From: Microbacterium excoecariae
GTDB taxonomy: Bacteria; Actinomycetota; Actinomycetes; Actinomycetales; Microbacteriaceae
Direction of reading: 5' to 3'
Length of the DNA: 64,000 nt
Assembly: GCF_011326725.1 (NCBI RefSeq)
Contig: NZ_JAANCO010000001.1
Span: 992,001-1,056,000, forward strand
Shown here piece by piece: positions 25,550-34,198 of this stretch. Position 1 is the first letter of the stretch. The number at the start of each line of letters is the position of its first letter. A program made the position numbers and the translations under genes. The notes beneath the pieces were generated by a model, which made no database searches, was not told the DNA's origin, and was given only the letters and a program-made list of their open reading frames with translations.

Positions 25550-26356
25550 ATGACTCTCGTGGCACTCGTCGGCGGATCCGGCAAGCTCGGCAGGATCATT
25601 CGCGACGTCGTCGCCAAGGAGCCGGGGTTCGAGCTCCACGCGGTGCTCGGATCCGCGAGCGCGATGAGCGAGCTGGACGGCGCCGACCTCGTCATCGACG
25701 CCACCCACCCCGAGGTCAGCGAGCGCGTCGTGCGCGCCGCGACCGAGCGGGGGATGGACCTCCTCGTCGCCACGAGCGGTTGGTCGGCCGAGCGCGTCGC
25801 TGCCGTTCGACCCCTGATCGAGGCCGCCGGCACGCGCGCGGTGTTCATCCCGAACTTCTCGCTGGGATCCGTGATCGGATCCGCGATCGCCGCCGCCGCG
25901 GCCCCCTTCTTCGAGTTCGCGGAGATCGTCGAGGCGCATCGCGACACGAAGGTCGACTCGCCGAGCGGGACCGCCGTGCGCACCGCGGAGCTGATCGCCG
26001 CGCGTCGCGAGGGACCCGTGTCCGCCCCGCACGTCGACCAGCGCGCGCGGGGCCAGCAGGTCGCCTCGGTCCCCGTGCACTCCCTGCGGCGGCCCGGCGT
26101 GATCGCGCAGCAGCAGGCGATCCTCTCCGGGCCCGGCGAGACGCTGACGATCGTCCACGACACCTCCGACCCCGCCGCGGCGTACGCCCCGGGGATCCGG
26201 CTCGCGCTCGCGGCCTCCCGCGGGGCACGCGGCGTGCTTGTCGGCCTCGAGAACTTCCTCGACATCGGCCTCGGCGCGGCCGGATCGAGCGCGCCGGGAG
26301 TCGGCCTCGACGAGGGCGGCGTCACCGGTCAGGTCGGCCGCGCCACGAGCGCCTGA
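25550..26356 (+). CDS. dapB: 4-hydroxy-tetrahydrodipicolinate reductase
   Basis: Reduces the dapA product in the diaminopimelate/lysine pathway with NAD(P)H. It shows the Rossmann GGSGKLG loop (about 7-13), the IDATHPE and FIPNFSLGSV segments and the signature EAHRDTKVDSPSGTA. The second position of the usual HH pair is Arg here; the first, catalytic His is kept. At 268 residues it is about 20 longer than typical because of a Gly-rich C-terminus. The next gene starts 2 bp after its stop. Confidence 0.9.
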   Translation: MTLVALVGGSGKLGRIIRDVVAKEPGFELHAVLGSASAMSELDGADLVIDATHPEVSERVVRAATERGMDLLVATSGWSAERVAAVRPLIEAAGTRAVFIPNFSLGSVIGSAIAAAAAPFFEFAEIVEAHRDTKVDSPSGTAVRTAELIAARREGPVSAPHVDQRARGQQVASVPVHSLRRPGVIAQQQAILSGPGETLTIVHDTSDPAAAYAPGIRLALAASRGARGVLVGLENFLDIGLGAAGSSAPGVGLDEGGVTGQVGRATSA

Positions 26357-26358
26357 GC

Positions 26359-26811
26359 GTGACGACCCGCATCGGGGTGGCCGTGATGGCCGCCGTCTTC
26401 GCCCTCTACATCTGGCTGCTCGGCGGTCGCGCGGTAGCGCTGATCGGCGCGGGCCTGGACGAATCCGAGCCCGTCGCGCTCGTGATGGGCATCGCGATTT
26501 TCGTGTTCCCTGTGCTGGGCGCCTGGGCGCTTGGCCGCGAGCTGCTGTTCGGCTGGCGGGCGGACCGGCTCGCGGGGCGCCTCGCGAGCGAGGGCGCGCT
26601 GCCGGACGACGAGGTGCGCCTCACCCCGTCGGGGCGCGTCGTGCGCCAGGACGCCGACCAGGCCTTCCCCGCCTATCGCCGCGCCGTGGAGGACGCTCCG
26701 GACGATTGGCGCGCGTGGTTCCGCCTGAGCGTCGCGTACAGCGCGGCGGGCGATACGCGGCGCGCCCGCCAGGCGGCGCGCACCGCGATCCGGCTCGAGC
26801 GCGGCGCCTGA
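26359..26811 (+). CDS. Small membrane protein with TPR-like tail
   Basis: A 150-residue protein from GTG, 2 bp after dapB and so co-translated. Two transmembrane segments (about 5-25 and 40-62) are followed by a soluble C-terminus whose last 55 residues (DADQAFPAYRRAVEDAPDDW, then AWFRLSVAYSAAGDTRRARQAAR) form a single TPR-like helical hairpin. No enzymatic motif. The link with dapB is by position only. Confidence 0.7.
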   Translation: MTTRIGVAVMAAVFALYIWLLGGRAVALIGAGLDESEPVALVMGIAIFVFPVLGAWALGRELLFGWRADRLAGRLASEGALPDDEVRLTPSGRVVRQDADQAFPAYRRAVEDAPDDWRAWFRLSVAYSAAGDTRRARQAARTAIRLERGA

Positions 26812-26818
26812 GACGACG

Positions 26819-26857
26819 GGAGGGCGCCGCCTGGCGTGGTGCCCGGCGACGCCCTCC
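26819..26857. terminator. Hairpin between convergent TPR-like gene and OsmC gene
   Basis: GGAGGGCG (26819-26826) pairs with CGCCCTCC (26850-26857). Confidence 0.55.
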
Positions 26858-26876
26858 GGCGTTCGACGATCCCGCG

Positions 26877-27299
26877 TCAGTCGAGGGTCGCCTCGATCGT
26901 GATGTCGATGCCCGCGAGCGCCTGCGAGATCGGGCAGCCCGCCTTCGCGGCCTCCGCGATCTCCTCGAACTTCTCCTCCGTCAGGCCCGGCACGCGGGCG
27001 GCGACGTTGAGGTGGCTTCCCGTCACGCCCGTGCCGGGCACGAACGTCACGGACGCGGTCGTGCGCACCTTCTCGGCGGGCGTTCCCGCCTCCGCGAGCG
27101 CGTTCGACAGCGCCATGTTGAAGCAGGACGAGTGCGCGGCGGCGATGAGCTCCTCGGGCGTCGTCGTCGACTCCGCGCCCTCGCTGCGCGCCTTCCAGTT
27201 CACCGGGAACGTGCCGATGCCCGAGGCGGGCGTGACGGATCCGGATCCCTCGAAGAGCGTTCCGGACCAGGTGGCGGTGGCTTCGCTGGTGACAGACAT
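26877..27299 (-). CDS. OsmC-type peroxiredoxin
   Basis: A 140-residue OsmC/Ohr-superfamily thiol peroxidase. Both redox cysteines are present, in AAAHSSCFNMALS (about 60) and AKAGCPISQAL (about 124), with the family TPEELIAAAHSSC and SHLNVAARVPGL contexts; the OsmC subtype is favoured over Ohr. A good GGAGGAG Shine-Dalgarno precedes the ATG. The promoter box TAGGCT lies about 40 bp upstream. Expected role: detoxification of organic hydroperoxides. Confidence 0.9.
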   Translation of the reverse strand: MSVTSEATATWSGTLFEGSGSVTPASGIGTFPVNWKARSEGAESTTTPEELIAAAHSSCFNMALSNALAEAGTPAEKVRTTASVTFVPGTGVTGSHLNVAARVPGLTEEKFEEIAEAAKAGCPISQALAGIDITIEATLD

Positions 27300-27336
27300 G
27301 GTGTGACTCCTCCGTGTTGGTGAGCGGGTCGCGGCC

Positions 27337-27342
27337 AGCCTA
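27337..27342 (-). promoter_or_regulatory. -10 box of the OsmC gene
   Basis: TAGGCT on the minus strand, leaving a leader of about 30 nt with a strong Shine-Dalgarno. Confidence 0.5.
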
Positions 27343-27412
27343 GCGATCCGGCGTGCGTGGGGGAACGGTGCAGCCCGTGCGGCGCGCCGCGGCCGTCCTC
27401 AGCCCGCGGCCG

Positions 27413-27418
27413 TACCCT
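27413..27418 (+). promoter_or_regulatory. -10 box of thyA (leaderless)
   Basis: TACCCT with a 6-bp gap to the thyA ATG. Confidence 0.6.
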
Positions 27419-27424
27419 GGGGAC

Positions 27425-28231
27425 ATGGCCGACACGATCCCCACGCCCTACGAGGACCTGCTGCGCGACGTCCTCGCGAACGGAACGCACAAGTCCGATC
27501 GCACGGGCACGGGGACGACGAGCGCGTTCGGCCGGCAGATCCGCTTCGACCTCCAGGCGGGCTTTCCGCTCATCACGACGAAGCGGGTCCACTTTCGCTC
27601 CGTGGCGCTCGAGCTGCTGTGGTTCCTCCGGGGAGACTCGAACGTCCGCTGGCTGCAGGAGCGCGGGGTGACAATCTGGGACGAGTGGGCGGACGAGAAC
27701 GGCGACCTCGGGCCGGTGTACGGCGTGCAGTGGCGCTCGTGGCCGACGCCCGACGGCGGGCACATCGACCAGATCGCCCAGGTGATCGACCAGATTCGCG
27801 CGACCCCCGACTCGCGCCGCCTGATGGTGACGGCCTGGAACCCCGCGGAGGTGCCGGACATGGCCCTCCCGCCCTGCCACGCGATGTTCCAGTTCTATGT
27901 CGCGGACGGCCGGCTCAGCTGCCAGCTCTACCAGCGCAGCGCGGACCTCTTCCTGGGCGTGCCGTTCAACATCGCGAGCTACGCGATGCTCACGATGATG
28001 ATCGCGCAGCAGACGGGGCTGGAGCCGGGCGAGTTCGTGTGGACGGGCGGGGACTGCCACATCTACGACAACCACCGCGAGCAGGTCGCCGAGCAGCTCT
28101 CGCGGGAGCCGTTCCCGTACCCGCGGCTGGAGATTCGTCGCGCGGCGGACATCTTCTCGTACGCGTACGAGGACTTCGTGGTCCACGACTACGCGCATCA
28201 CCCGGCCATCCGCGGCGCCGTGGCGGTCTGA
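27425..28231 (+). CDS. thyA: Thymidylate synthase
   Basis: Methylates dUMP to dTMP using methylene-tetrahydrofolate. The 268 residues match bacterial ThyA. Visible motifs: [14 protein letters not shown] near the N-terminus, the catalytic Cys in [13 protein letters not shown] (about 150), [20 protein letters not shown] and [10 protein letters not shown]. It is followed 3 bp later by dihydrofolate reductase, which regenerates the folate this enzyme oxidises, so the two form one operon. Confidence 0.97.
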   Translation: MADTIPTPYEDLLRDVLANGTHKSDRTGTGTTSAFGRQIRFDLQAGFPLITTKRVHFRSVALELLWFLRGDSNVRWLQERGVTIWDEWADENGDLGPVYGVQWRSWPTPDGGHIDQIAQVIDQIRATPDSRRLMVTAWNPAEVPDMALPPCHAMFQFYVADGRLSCQLYQRSADLFLGVPFNIASYAMLTMMIAQQTGLEPGEFVWTGGDCHIYDNHREQVAEQLSREPFPYPRLEIRRAADIFSYAYEDFVVHDYAHHPAIRGAVAV

Positions 28232-28234
28232 GCC

Positions 28235-28750
28235 ATGCCCCTGCGCGCGATCTGGGCCCAGGCGCGGGGCGGCGTCCTCGGCGCCGACGGCGGCATGCCG
28301 TGGCACGTGCCGGAGGACCTCGCGTACTTCCAGCGGGCGACGATGGGCGCGCCCGTCGTCATGGGGCGGCGCACCTGGCAGTCGTTCCCCGACAGGTTCC
28401 GTCCGCTCCCGGGCCGCGCGAACATCGTCGTCACCCGCGACGCGACCTTCGCGGCGCCGGGCGGCGAGACGGCGCCGTCGCTCGAGGCCGCGCTCGAGCG
28501 CGCGGCGACGCTCGCCGCCGACGCATGGGTCATCGGCGGCGGGCAGATCTACGCGCGCGCCATGGATCTCGTCGACGAGCTGTGGGTGACGGAGATCGAC
28601 CTGGACGCCGAAGGCGACACGACCGCGCCCGCGATCGGGCCGGCGTGGCGCGTCGCCTCGCGCGACCCGGCAGCGGGCGGGTGGCACACCAGCCGCACGG
28701 GCGTGCGGTATCGCTTCGTGGTGTACGAGAGGGCGAGCGAGCCCCGCTGA
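28235..28750 (+). CDS. folA: Dihydrofolate reductase
   Basis: NADPH-dependent reduction of dihydrofolate, 171 residues. The family core is visible: AIWAQARGGVLGADGGMPWHVPEDL at the N-terminus, PVVMGRRTWQSFP (about 39-51), RANIVVTRD and WVIGGGQIYARAM. The active-site acid is Glu in MPWHVPEDL. Only 3 bp separate it from thyA. Confidence 0.95.
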   Translation: MPLRAIWAQARGGVLGADGGMPWHVPEDLAYFQRATMGAPVVMGRRTWQSFPDRFRPLPGRANIVVTRDATFAAPGGETAPSLEAALERAATLAADAWVIGGGQIYARAMDLVDELWVTEIDLDAEGDTTAPAIGPAWRVASRDPAAGGWHTSRTGVRYRFVVYERASEPR

Positions 28751-28769
28751 GGCCCGCCCGCCCGCCGGC

Positions 28770-30293
28770 TCAGGTTCCGAGCGTCAGCTCGACCGTGACG
28801 TACGCGTGCGCGGGGAGGTCGACGACGAGCCCGCGCTTGTGAGCGCGCACCCCGGCGTGCGCGACGGGCGCGACGGCGTCGGGTGCGTCCGGCGTGTTGT
28901 GCGCGGCCGTCGTCGCTCCCGTGAGGATGCGCGCCTCGAACCCCGCGACGGCGCGGCCCCGCAGGTCCAGGACGACGGATCGATCCGCGGCCTCGTCGAG
29001 GTTCGAGAGCGACACGAGCGCGGTGTTCCCGGTCGTCGACGCGGAGGCCGACAGCAGCGGAAGCTCGCGCCCGTCCGCGGTCATGACCTCGGCCCCGACC
29101 ACGTGCGCGTCGAGGCGCCGGGCGTCGTGGTGCCCGCGGTTCATGGCGAACACGTGGAACGTCGGGGTCTTCACGAGCGCGCCCGTGTCTGGATCCGTGA
29201 GGAGCATCGCCTGCAGCACGTTGACGGTCTGCGCAATGTTCGCCATCACGAGGCGGTCGGCGTGGCGGTGGAAGGCGTCGAAGTGCACGCTTGCGACGAG
29301 CGCGTCCCGCATGGTGTTCTGCTGGTACAGGAACCCGGGGTTTGTGCCGGGCTCGACGTCCCACCACGTCCCCCACTCGTCGAGCACGAGGCCGACGCGG
29401 CGGGCGGGGTCGTAGCGGTCCATGACGGTCGAGTGGCGCGTGAGGAGCTCCTCGATCCGGAAGGCCCGGGAGAGCGTGCGGTACCACTCCTCCGAGGTGA
29501 AGTCCGTCGCGGACCCCTTCGCCTGCCATTCGCCGGACATCGTGTAGTAGTGCAGCGACACCGCCTGGAACGGGCCGACGTCGCCGTCGCCGCAGGAGAC
29601 GCAGCCCAGGGCGCGCATGAGCGCGTCCGTCCAGGCGTAGTCGTCGACGTTCGCGCCCGCCGCGATCCGGTACACGCGGTTGTCCCCGTGGTCGCGGACG
29701 TACGTCGCGTACTGGCGCGCGAGGTCGGCATATGCCTCGGCGCGCATGTTCCCGCCGCAGCCCCAGGCCTCGTTGCCGATCCCGAAGAACGGCACGCGCC
29801 ACGGCTCGTCGCGCCCGTTTGCCCGCCGGAGGGCGGCCATGGGGGAGTCATCCGCGCGGGTGAGGTACTCGATCCAGTCGCTCATCTCGCGCACGGTCCC
29901 GGATCCGACATTGCCGTTGACGTACGGATCCGCCCCCAAGAGCTCGCACAGGTGAAGGAACTCGTGCGTGCCGAAGGAGTTGTCCTCGACGACGTCGCCC
30001 CAGTGCGAGTTGACCATGCGGGGGCGCTCGGCGCGCGGGCCCACGCCGTCGCGCCAGTGGTACTCGTCGGCGAAGCACCCGCCGGGCCACCGGAGGTTGG
30101 GGATCCCGAGCTCGCGGAGGGCGTCGACAACGTCGAGCCTGATGCCGCCCTCGTTCGGGATCTCGGAGTCCTCCCCGACGAAGAACCCGCCGTAGATGCA
30201 CCGACCGAGGTGCTCCGCGAAGTGGCCGTACAGGTGGCGGCTGATGGTGGCGCCGGGCAGGTCGAGGTCGATGACGACGCGCGGGTCGGACAT
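28770..30293 (-). CDS. Alpha-N-arabinofuranosidase, GH51
   Basis: A cytosolic exo-enzyme that releases L-arabinose from arabinan/arabinoxylan oligosaccharides. The 507 residues carry [23 protein letters not shown] at the N-terminus, [20 protein letters not shown], the acid/base Glu in [11 protein letters not shown] (about 173) and the nucleophile Glu in [11 protein letters not shown] (about 293), then a C-terminal beta-sandwich. No signal peptide, so the substrate must be imported. AAAGGA precedes the ATG. A LacI-type operator lies about 25 bp upstream and the divergent gene encodes a LacI repressor, so arabinoside-inducible expression is likely. Confidence 0.93.
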   Translation of the reverse strand: MSDPRVVIDLDLPGATISRHLYGHFAEHLGRCIYGGFFVGEDSEIPNEGGIRLDVVDALRELGIPNLRWPGGCFADEYHWRDGVGPRAERPRMVNSHWGDVVEDNSFGTHEFLHLCELLGADPYVNGNVGSGTVREMSDWIEYLTRADDSPMAALRRANGRDEPWRVPFFGIGNEAWGCGGNMRAEAYADLARQYATYVRDHGDNRVYRIAAGANVDDYAWTDALMRALGCVSCGDGDVGPFQAVSLHYYTMSGEWQAKGSATDFTSEEWYRTLSRAFRIEELLTRHSTVMDRYDPARRVGLVLDEWGTWWDVEPGTNPGFLYQQNTMRDALVASVHFDAFHRHADRLVMANIAQTVNVLQAMLLTDPDTGALVKTPTFHVFAMNRGHHDARRLDAHVVGAEVMTADGRELPLLSASASTTGNTALVSLSNLDEAADRSVVLDLRGRAVAGFEARILTGATTAAHNTPDAPDAVAPVAHAGVRAHKRGLVVDLPAHAYVTVELTLGT

Positions 30294-30317
30294 GGGGTTC
30301 CTTTCGTCGGGGTGTGA

Positions 30318-30329
30318 TGTAACGATAAA
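30318..30329. promoter_or_regulatory. LacI-family operator
   Basis: TGTAACGATAAA matches a LacI/GalR-type palindrome (TGTAACGTTACA) at 10 of 12 positions around a central CG. It lies between the arabinofuranosidase and its divergent repressor gene. Confidence 0.55.
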
Positions 30330-30387
30330 GCACACGCCCGCGCGGCGGAACCCCGGCGCGTACGCTGGATCGGGAGAGGGGACGGCG

Positions 30388-31416
30388 ATGGTCACGATGC
30401 AGGATGTCGCCCGCGCGGCGGGCGTGTCGGCGATGACGGTGTCGAACGTCCTGGCCGGCCGCGGGCGCGTGAGCGACGCCACGCGGCGCACCGTCCTGGC
30501 GGAGGTCGAGCGTCTGGGGTACGAGGTCGATCTCTCCGCGCGCCGGCTCCGGGCGGGCCGCACGGGCGCGATCGCGCTCGTCGTGCCGTTCTACGACCAC
30601 GTGTTCTACGGGGAGTTCGCGGCGGACGCGGCCCGCGCCGCGGCGGCCGCCGGGCTGCACCTCGTCGTGGAGCAGACGGGCGCCACGCGCGAGGGCGAGC
30701 TCCGCGCGCTGTCCACGGCCCGCCTGCGCACGTACGACGGCGTGCTGCTCAGCCCCATCGGGCTGTCGGACGCCGATCTCGACCGCCTGCACACGCGCGT
30801 GCCCGTCGTGCTCCTCGGCGAGCGGCCCTCCCATCCGCGGTTCGATCACGTGGCGATGCCGAACGTCGACGGCGCGTGCCTGGCGACGGCGCGCCTCATT
30901 GAGGGCGGGGCGCGCCGCGTCGCGATCTGTGGGGGCGACCCGGGCGGATCCGACACCATGCCGGCCCTGCGCGCCGAGGGCTGGCGCCTCGCGCACGAGC
31001 GCGCGGGCCTCGCGGCGGATCCGCGGCTGGCGCTGGACGCGGGCGACCACACGGCCGCGGGCGCTCGCGCGGGCGTCGCGCGCGCCCTCGGGCGGGGCGC
31101 GGAGGTCGACGCGATCTTCGCCGTCACCGATCAGGTGGCAATCGGGGCCGTCGCCGGCCTGGCGGACGCGGGGCTCGCGGCCGGCGCGGACGTCGAGGTG
31201 ATCGGGTTCGACAACCTCCGGATCGCGCGGGAGGTGGCGGGCGGCATCTCGACGATCGACCCCGGATCCGCGTGGATCGCCGAGCGCGCCGTCGCGCTCC
31301 TCCGTGCGCGGATCGACGGATCCACGGCCCCGCCCGCCCACCTCACGAGCTCGGCGACGCTCGTCGAGCGCGCCACGACGAGGGATCGGGCGCGGACACA
31401 GGGGCGCACGCGATAA
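30388..31416 (+). CDS. LacI-family transcriptional regulator
   Basis: A 342-residue repressor. The N-terminal HTH is [33 protein letters not shown], followed by the hinge helix [12 protein letters not shown] and a periplasmic-binding-like effector domain (about 60-335: [42 protein letters not shown]). It probably controls the divergent GH51 gene by sensing an arabinose-containing sugar (inference from position). TACGCT (30361-30366) is a likely -10, leaving a short leader with GAGAGGGG. Its TAA stop lies inside the dapA promoter. Confidence 0.88.
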   Translation: MVTMQDVARAAGVSAMTVSNVLAGRGRVSDATRRTVLAEVERLGYEVDLSARRLRAGRTGAIALVVPFYDHVFYGEFAADAARAAAAAGLHLVVEQTGATREGELRALSTARLRTYDGVLLSPIGLSDADLDRLHTRVPVVLLGERPSHPRFDHVAMPNVDGACLATARLIEGGARRVAICGGDPGGSDTMPALRAEGWRLAHERAGLAADPRLALDAGDHTAAGARAGVARALGRGAEVDAIFAVTDQVAIGAVAGLADAGLAAGADVEVIGFDNLRIAREVAGGISTIDPGSAWIAERAVALLRARIDGSTAPPAHLTSSATLVERATTRDRARTQGRTR

Positions 31417-31419
31417 CCT
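31414..31419 (+). promoter_or_regulatory. -10 box of dapA (leaderless), overlapping the lacI-type stop
   Basis: TAACCT with a 7-bp gap to the dapA ATG. Its first three bases are the stop codon of the preceding gene. Confidence 0.6.
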
Positions 31420-31426
31420 GAGGGGT

Positions 31427-32404
31427 ATGACGCACCCCGCCAATCCGTTCGGTCAGGTCCTCGTCGCGCTCATCACCCCGATGACCGCCGACGGCGAAGT
31501 CGACTGGGACGCGACGGAGAAGCACATCGACGACGTCATTACCTCGGGCGCCGACGGCATCGTCGTGACCGGGACGACGGGGGAGACCTCGACGCTCACG
31601 GACGCCGAGAAGCTGCGCCTCGTGGAGGTCGGCAAGAGCGTCTCGGCCGGCCGCGCGAAGATCATCACCGGCGGCGGGTCGAACGAGACGGCCCACGCGA
31701 TCGACCTCTACGACAAGAGCGCGAAGGCGGGCGCCGACGGCATCATGGTCGTCACGCCGTATTACAACAAGCCCACGCAGGCGGGGATCCTCACGCACTT
31801 CCGGCTCATCGCGGACTCGACCGAGCTCCCGGTCCTCCTGTACGACATCCCGGGCCGCACCGGGGTCCCGATTCGCTACGAGACGCTCCTGCGCCTCGCG
31901 AAGCACCCCAACATCCTCGGCGTGAAGGACGCCAAGGGCGACTTCAGCGAGGTGAGCCGGGTGCTGAACCAGACCGACCTGCTGTATTTCTCGGGCGACG
32001 ATGCGAACGCGTTGCCCCACATGTCCATTGGCGCCTCGGGCCTGATCGGCGTCACGGCGAACATCGCCGCCGGCCCCTACCGAACCATCGTCGACGCGGT
32101 CAACCGCGGCGACCTCGCAACCGCCACCGAACAGCACAAGAAGCTCGAACCGCTCGTGCGCGCCGTCATGACGCACGTGCCGGGAACGGTCTCCGCGAAG
32201 TACATCCTCCACGGCCTCGGCCGCATCTCGAGCCCCCGCGTGCGTCTCCCGCTCGTGGGGCCCGAGGAGTGGGAGGCCGCCCTCATCGAGGACGAGCTCG
32301 CCGTCGTGGCGGGCGTGGACGGCGTCGACTTCTCGAACTTCCGCCCCGACCGCAACGCGGCCGCGGGCGGCGCGCTGCCGAAGGTGCCTGGCACCACCCG
32401 GTGA
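31427..32404 (+). CDS. dapA: 4-hydroxy-tetrahydrodipicolinate synthase
   Basis: Condenses pyruvate and aspartate semialdehyde, the first committed step of lysine/diaminopimelate synthesis. The 325 residues form a TIM barrel: GTTGETSTLTDAEK (about 47-60), MVVTPYYNKPTQ, LYDIPGRTG and the Schiff-base Lys in ILGVKDAKGD (about 168). It sits directly upstream of the RNase J gene, as in many actinobacteria; GTGA at the dapA stop offers an alternative, coupled start for rnj. Confidence 0.96.
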   Translation: MTHPANPFGQVLVALITPMTADGEVDWDATEKHIDDVITSGADGIVVTGTTGETSTLTDAEKLRLVEVGKSVSAGRAKIITGGGSNETAHAIDLYDKSAKAGADGIMVVTPYYNKPTQAGILTHFRLIADSTELPVLLYDIPGRTGVPIRYETLLRLAKHPNILGVKDAKGDFSEVSRVLNQTDLLYFSGDDANALPHMSIGASGLIGVTANIAAGPYRTIVDAVNRGDLATATEQHKKLEPLVRAVMTHVPGTVSAKYILHGLGRISSPRVRLPLVGPEEWEAALIEDELAVVAGVDGVDFSNFRPDRNAAAGGALPKVPGTTR

Positions 32405-32439
32405 CGACCACCCCTGCGCCCCCGGCGCGGAAAGGCACA

Positions 32440-34116
32440 ATGTCCACTCCCGTTTTCGATCCGCCCGCTCTCAAGCCCGGCACCCTCCGCGTCACGCCCC
32501 TCGGCGGGCTCGGCGAGGTCGGCCGCAACATGGCGATGTACGAGTTCGACGGCAAGATCCTCATCGTCGACTGCGGCGTGCTGTTCCCCGAGGAGCACCA
32601 GCCGGGCGTCGACCTCATCCTTCCCGACATGGAGCCCCTGCGCGGCCGCCTCGGCGACGTCGTGGGCCTCGTGCTGACGCACGGGCACGAGGATCACATC
32701 GGCGCCGTGCCGTACCTGCTGCGCATGCGCCAGGACATCCCGCTGTACGGATCCAAGCTCACGCTCGCGCTGACGGCGGCGAAGCTCAAGGAGCACCGGA
32801 TCACGCCCGTGGCGCACGTTGTGCGCGAGGGCGAGCGCCGCACGGTCGGGTCCTTCGACCTCGAGTTCGTCGCCGTCAACCACTCCATCCCCGACGCCCT
32901 CGCGGTCGCGATCCGCACCGAGGCGGGCCTGGCGCTCCACACGGGCGACTTCAAGATGGACCAGCTCCCGCTGGACGGTCGCCTGACCGACCTGCGCGCG
33001 TTCGCGCGCCTCGGCGAGGAGGGAGTCGACCTCTTCCTGCCCGACTCGACCAACGCCGAGGTTCCCGGCTTCACGCCGACCGAGCGCCAGATCGGCCCCG
33101 TGATCGACCAGGTGATGTCGAAGACCACGGGCCGCGTCATCGTGGCGAGCTTCTCGAGCCACGTGCACCGCGTGCAGCAGGTCATCGACGCGGCGCACGC
33201 GAACGGGCGTCGGGTCGCGTTGCTCGGGCGCTCGATGGTCCGGAACATGACCATCGCGCAGCAGCTGGGCTACCTCGACGTGCCCGAGGGCACGCTCGTC
33301 GACTACAAGAAGTCCGGCGACATCCCCGACTCGCAGATCGTCTATATGTCGACGGGATCCCAGGGCGAGCCCATGGCCGTCCTCAGCCGGATGGCGAACC
33401 TCGACCACGCGATCGAGCCGGGCGAGGGCGACACCGTCATCCTCGCGTCCAGCCTGATCCCGGGCAACGAGAACGCCGTCTACCGCGTGATCGACGGGCT
33501 CACGAAGCTCGGCGCGCACGTCGTGCACAAGGCGAATGCCAAGGTGCACGTCTCGGGCCACGCCGCCGCCGGGGAGCTGCTGTACTGCTACAACATCCTG
33601 CAGCCGAAGAACGTCCTGCCCGTCCACGGCGAGTACCGGCACCTCATGGCGAACGCGACGATCGCGCGTGACGCGGGCGTCCCGGAGGCGGCGACCTTCA
33701 TCGCCGAGAACGGCACCTCGATCGACCTGAAGGACGGCGAGGCGTGGGTGTCGGGCCAGCTCGACCTCGGGTTCGTCTACGTCGATGGGTCCACCGTCGG
33801 CGCGATCACCGACGCCGACCTCAAGGACCGCCGCGTGCTGGGCGAGGAGGGCTTCGTCTCCGTCATCGTCGTCGTCGACGCGAAGACCGGAAAGATCATC
33901 ACGGGTCCCGAGATCCACGCGCGCGGGATCGCGGAGGACGACAAGGTGTTCGACAAGGTCAAGCCGAAGATCGTCAAGGCCCTGGAGGACGCGGCGCAGA
34001 AGGGCGTGCGCGACAACCACGCGCTGTCCCAGGTCGTGCGCCGCACGATCGGGCGGTGGGTGAGCCAGTCGCTGCGCCGTCGCCCCATGATCGTGCCGCT
34101 CGTCATCGAGGCCTGA
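32440..34116 (+). CDS. rnj: Ribonuclease J
   Basis: Metallo-beta-lactamase-fold endo/5'-3' exoribonuclease for rRNA and mRNA processing. The 558 residues contain [10 protein letters not shown] (His81, His83, Asp85, His86), the beta-CASP domain, and the C-terminal [24 protein letters not shown] and oligomerisation segments. I chose ATG 32440, which has GGAAAGG 6 bp upstream, over GTG 32401, which overlaps the dapA stop. A perfect 14-bp terminator stem follows directly. Confidence 0.93.
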   Translation: MSTPVFDPPALKPGTLRVTPLGGLGEVGRNMAMYEFDGKILIVDCGVLFPEEHQPGVDLILPDMEPLRGRLGDVVGLVLTHGHEDHIGAVPYLLRMRQDIPLYGSKLTLALTAAKLKEHRITPVAHVVREGERRTVGSFDLEFVAVNHSIPDALAVAIRTEAGLALHTGDFKMDQLPLDGRLTDLRAFARLGEEGVDLFLPDSTNAEVPGFTPTERQIGPVIDQVMSKTTGRVIVASFSSHVHRVQQVIDAAHANGRRVALLGRSMVRNMTIAQQLGYLDVPEGTLVDYKKSGDIPDSQIVYMSTGSQGEPMAVLSRMANLDHAIEPGEGDTVILASSLIPGNENAVYRVIDGLTKLGAHVVHKANAKVHVSGHAAAGELLYCYNILQPKNVLPVHGEYRHLMANATIARDAGVPEAATFIAENGTSIDLKDGEAWVSGQLDLGFVYVDGSTVGAITDADLKDRRVLGEEGFVSVIVVVDAKTGKIITGPEIHARGIAEDDKVFDKVKPKIVKALEDAAQKGVRDNHALSQVVRRTIGRWVSQSLRRRPMIVPLVIEA

Positions 34117-34120
34117 TCGC

Positions 34121-34152
34121 CACGGCCCCCGTCCGATCGGACGGGGGCCGTG
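34121..34152 (+). terminator. Terminator of dapA-rnj
   Basis: Perfect 14-bp stem, CACGGCCCCCGTCC (34121-34134), loop GATC, GGACGGGGGCCGTG (34139-34152). Confidence 0.85.
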
Positions 34153-34185
34153 CGCGTCCTCCGCGGGATTGTCGGGGGCCGGGCG

Positions 34186-34191
34186 TACCGT
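34186..34191 (+). promoter_or_regulatory. -10 box of ftsK (leaderless)
   Basis: TACCGT with a 7-bp gap (GGATCCC) to the ATG at 34199. It excludes the in-frame GTG at 34169. Confidence 0.6.
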
Positions 34192-34198
34192 GGATCCC

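Noticed and set aside
21091..26325. A 1744-codon minus-strand frame across pnp, the AKR-like, phosphatase and dapB genes
   Set aside because: It runs through four well-recognised genes on the other strand with no plausible protein features; a composition artefact.
28806..30317. 503-codon plus-strand frame antisense to the arabinofuranosidase
   Set aside because: The GH51 catalytic motifs are on the minus strand; the antisense frame has no family signature.
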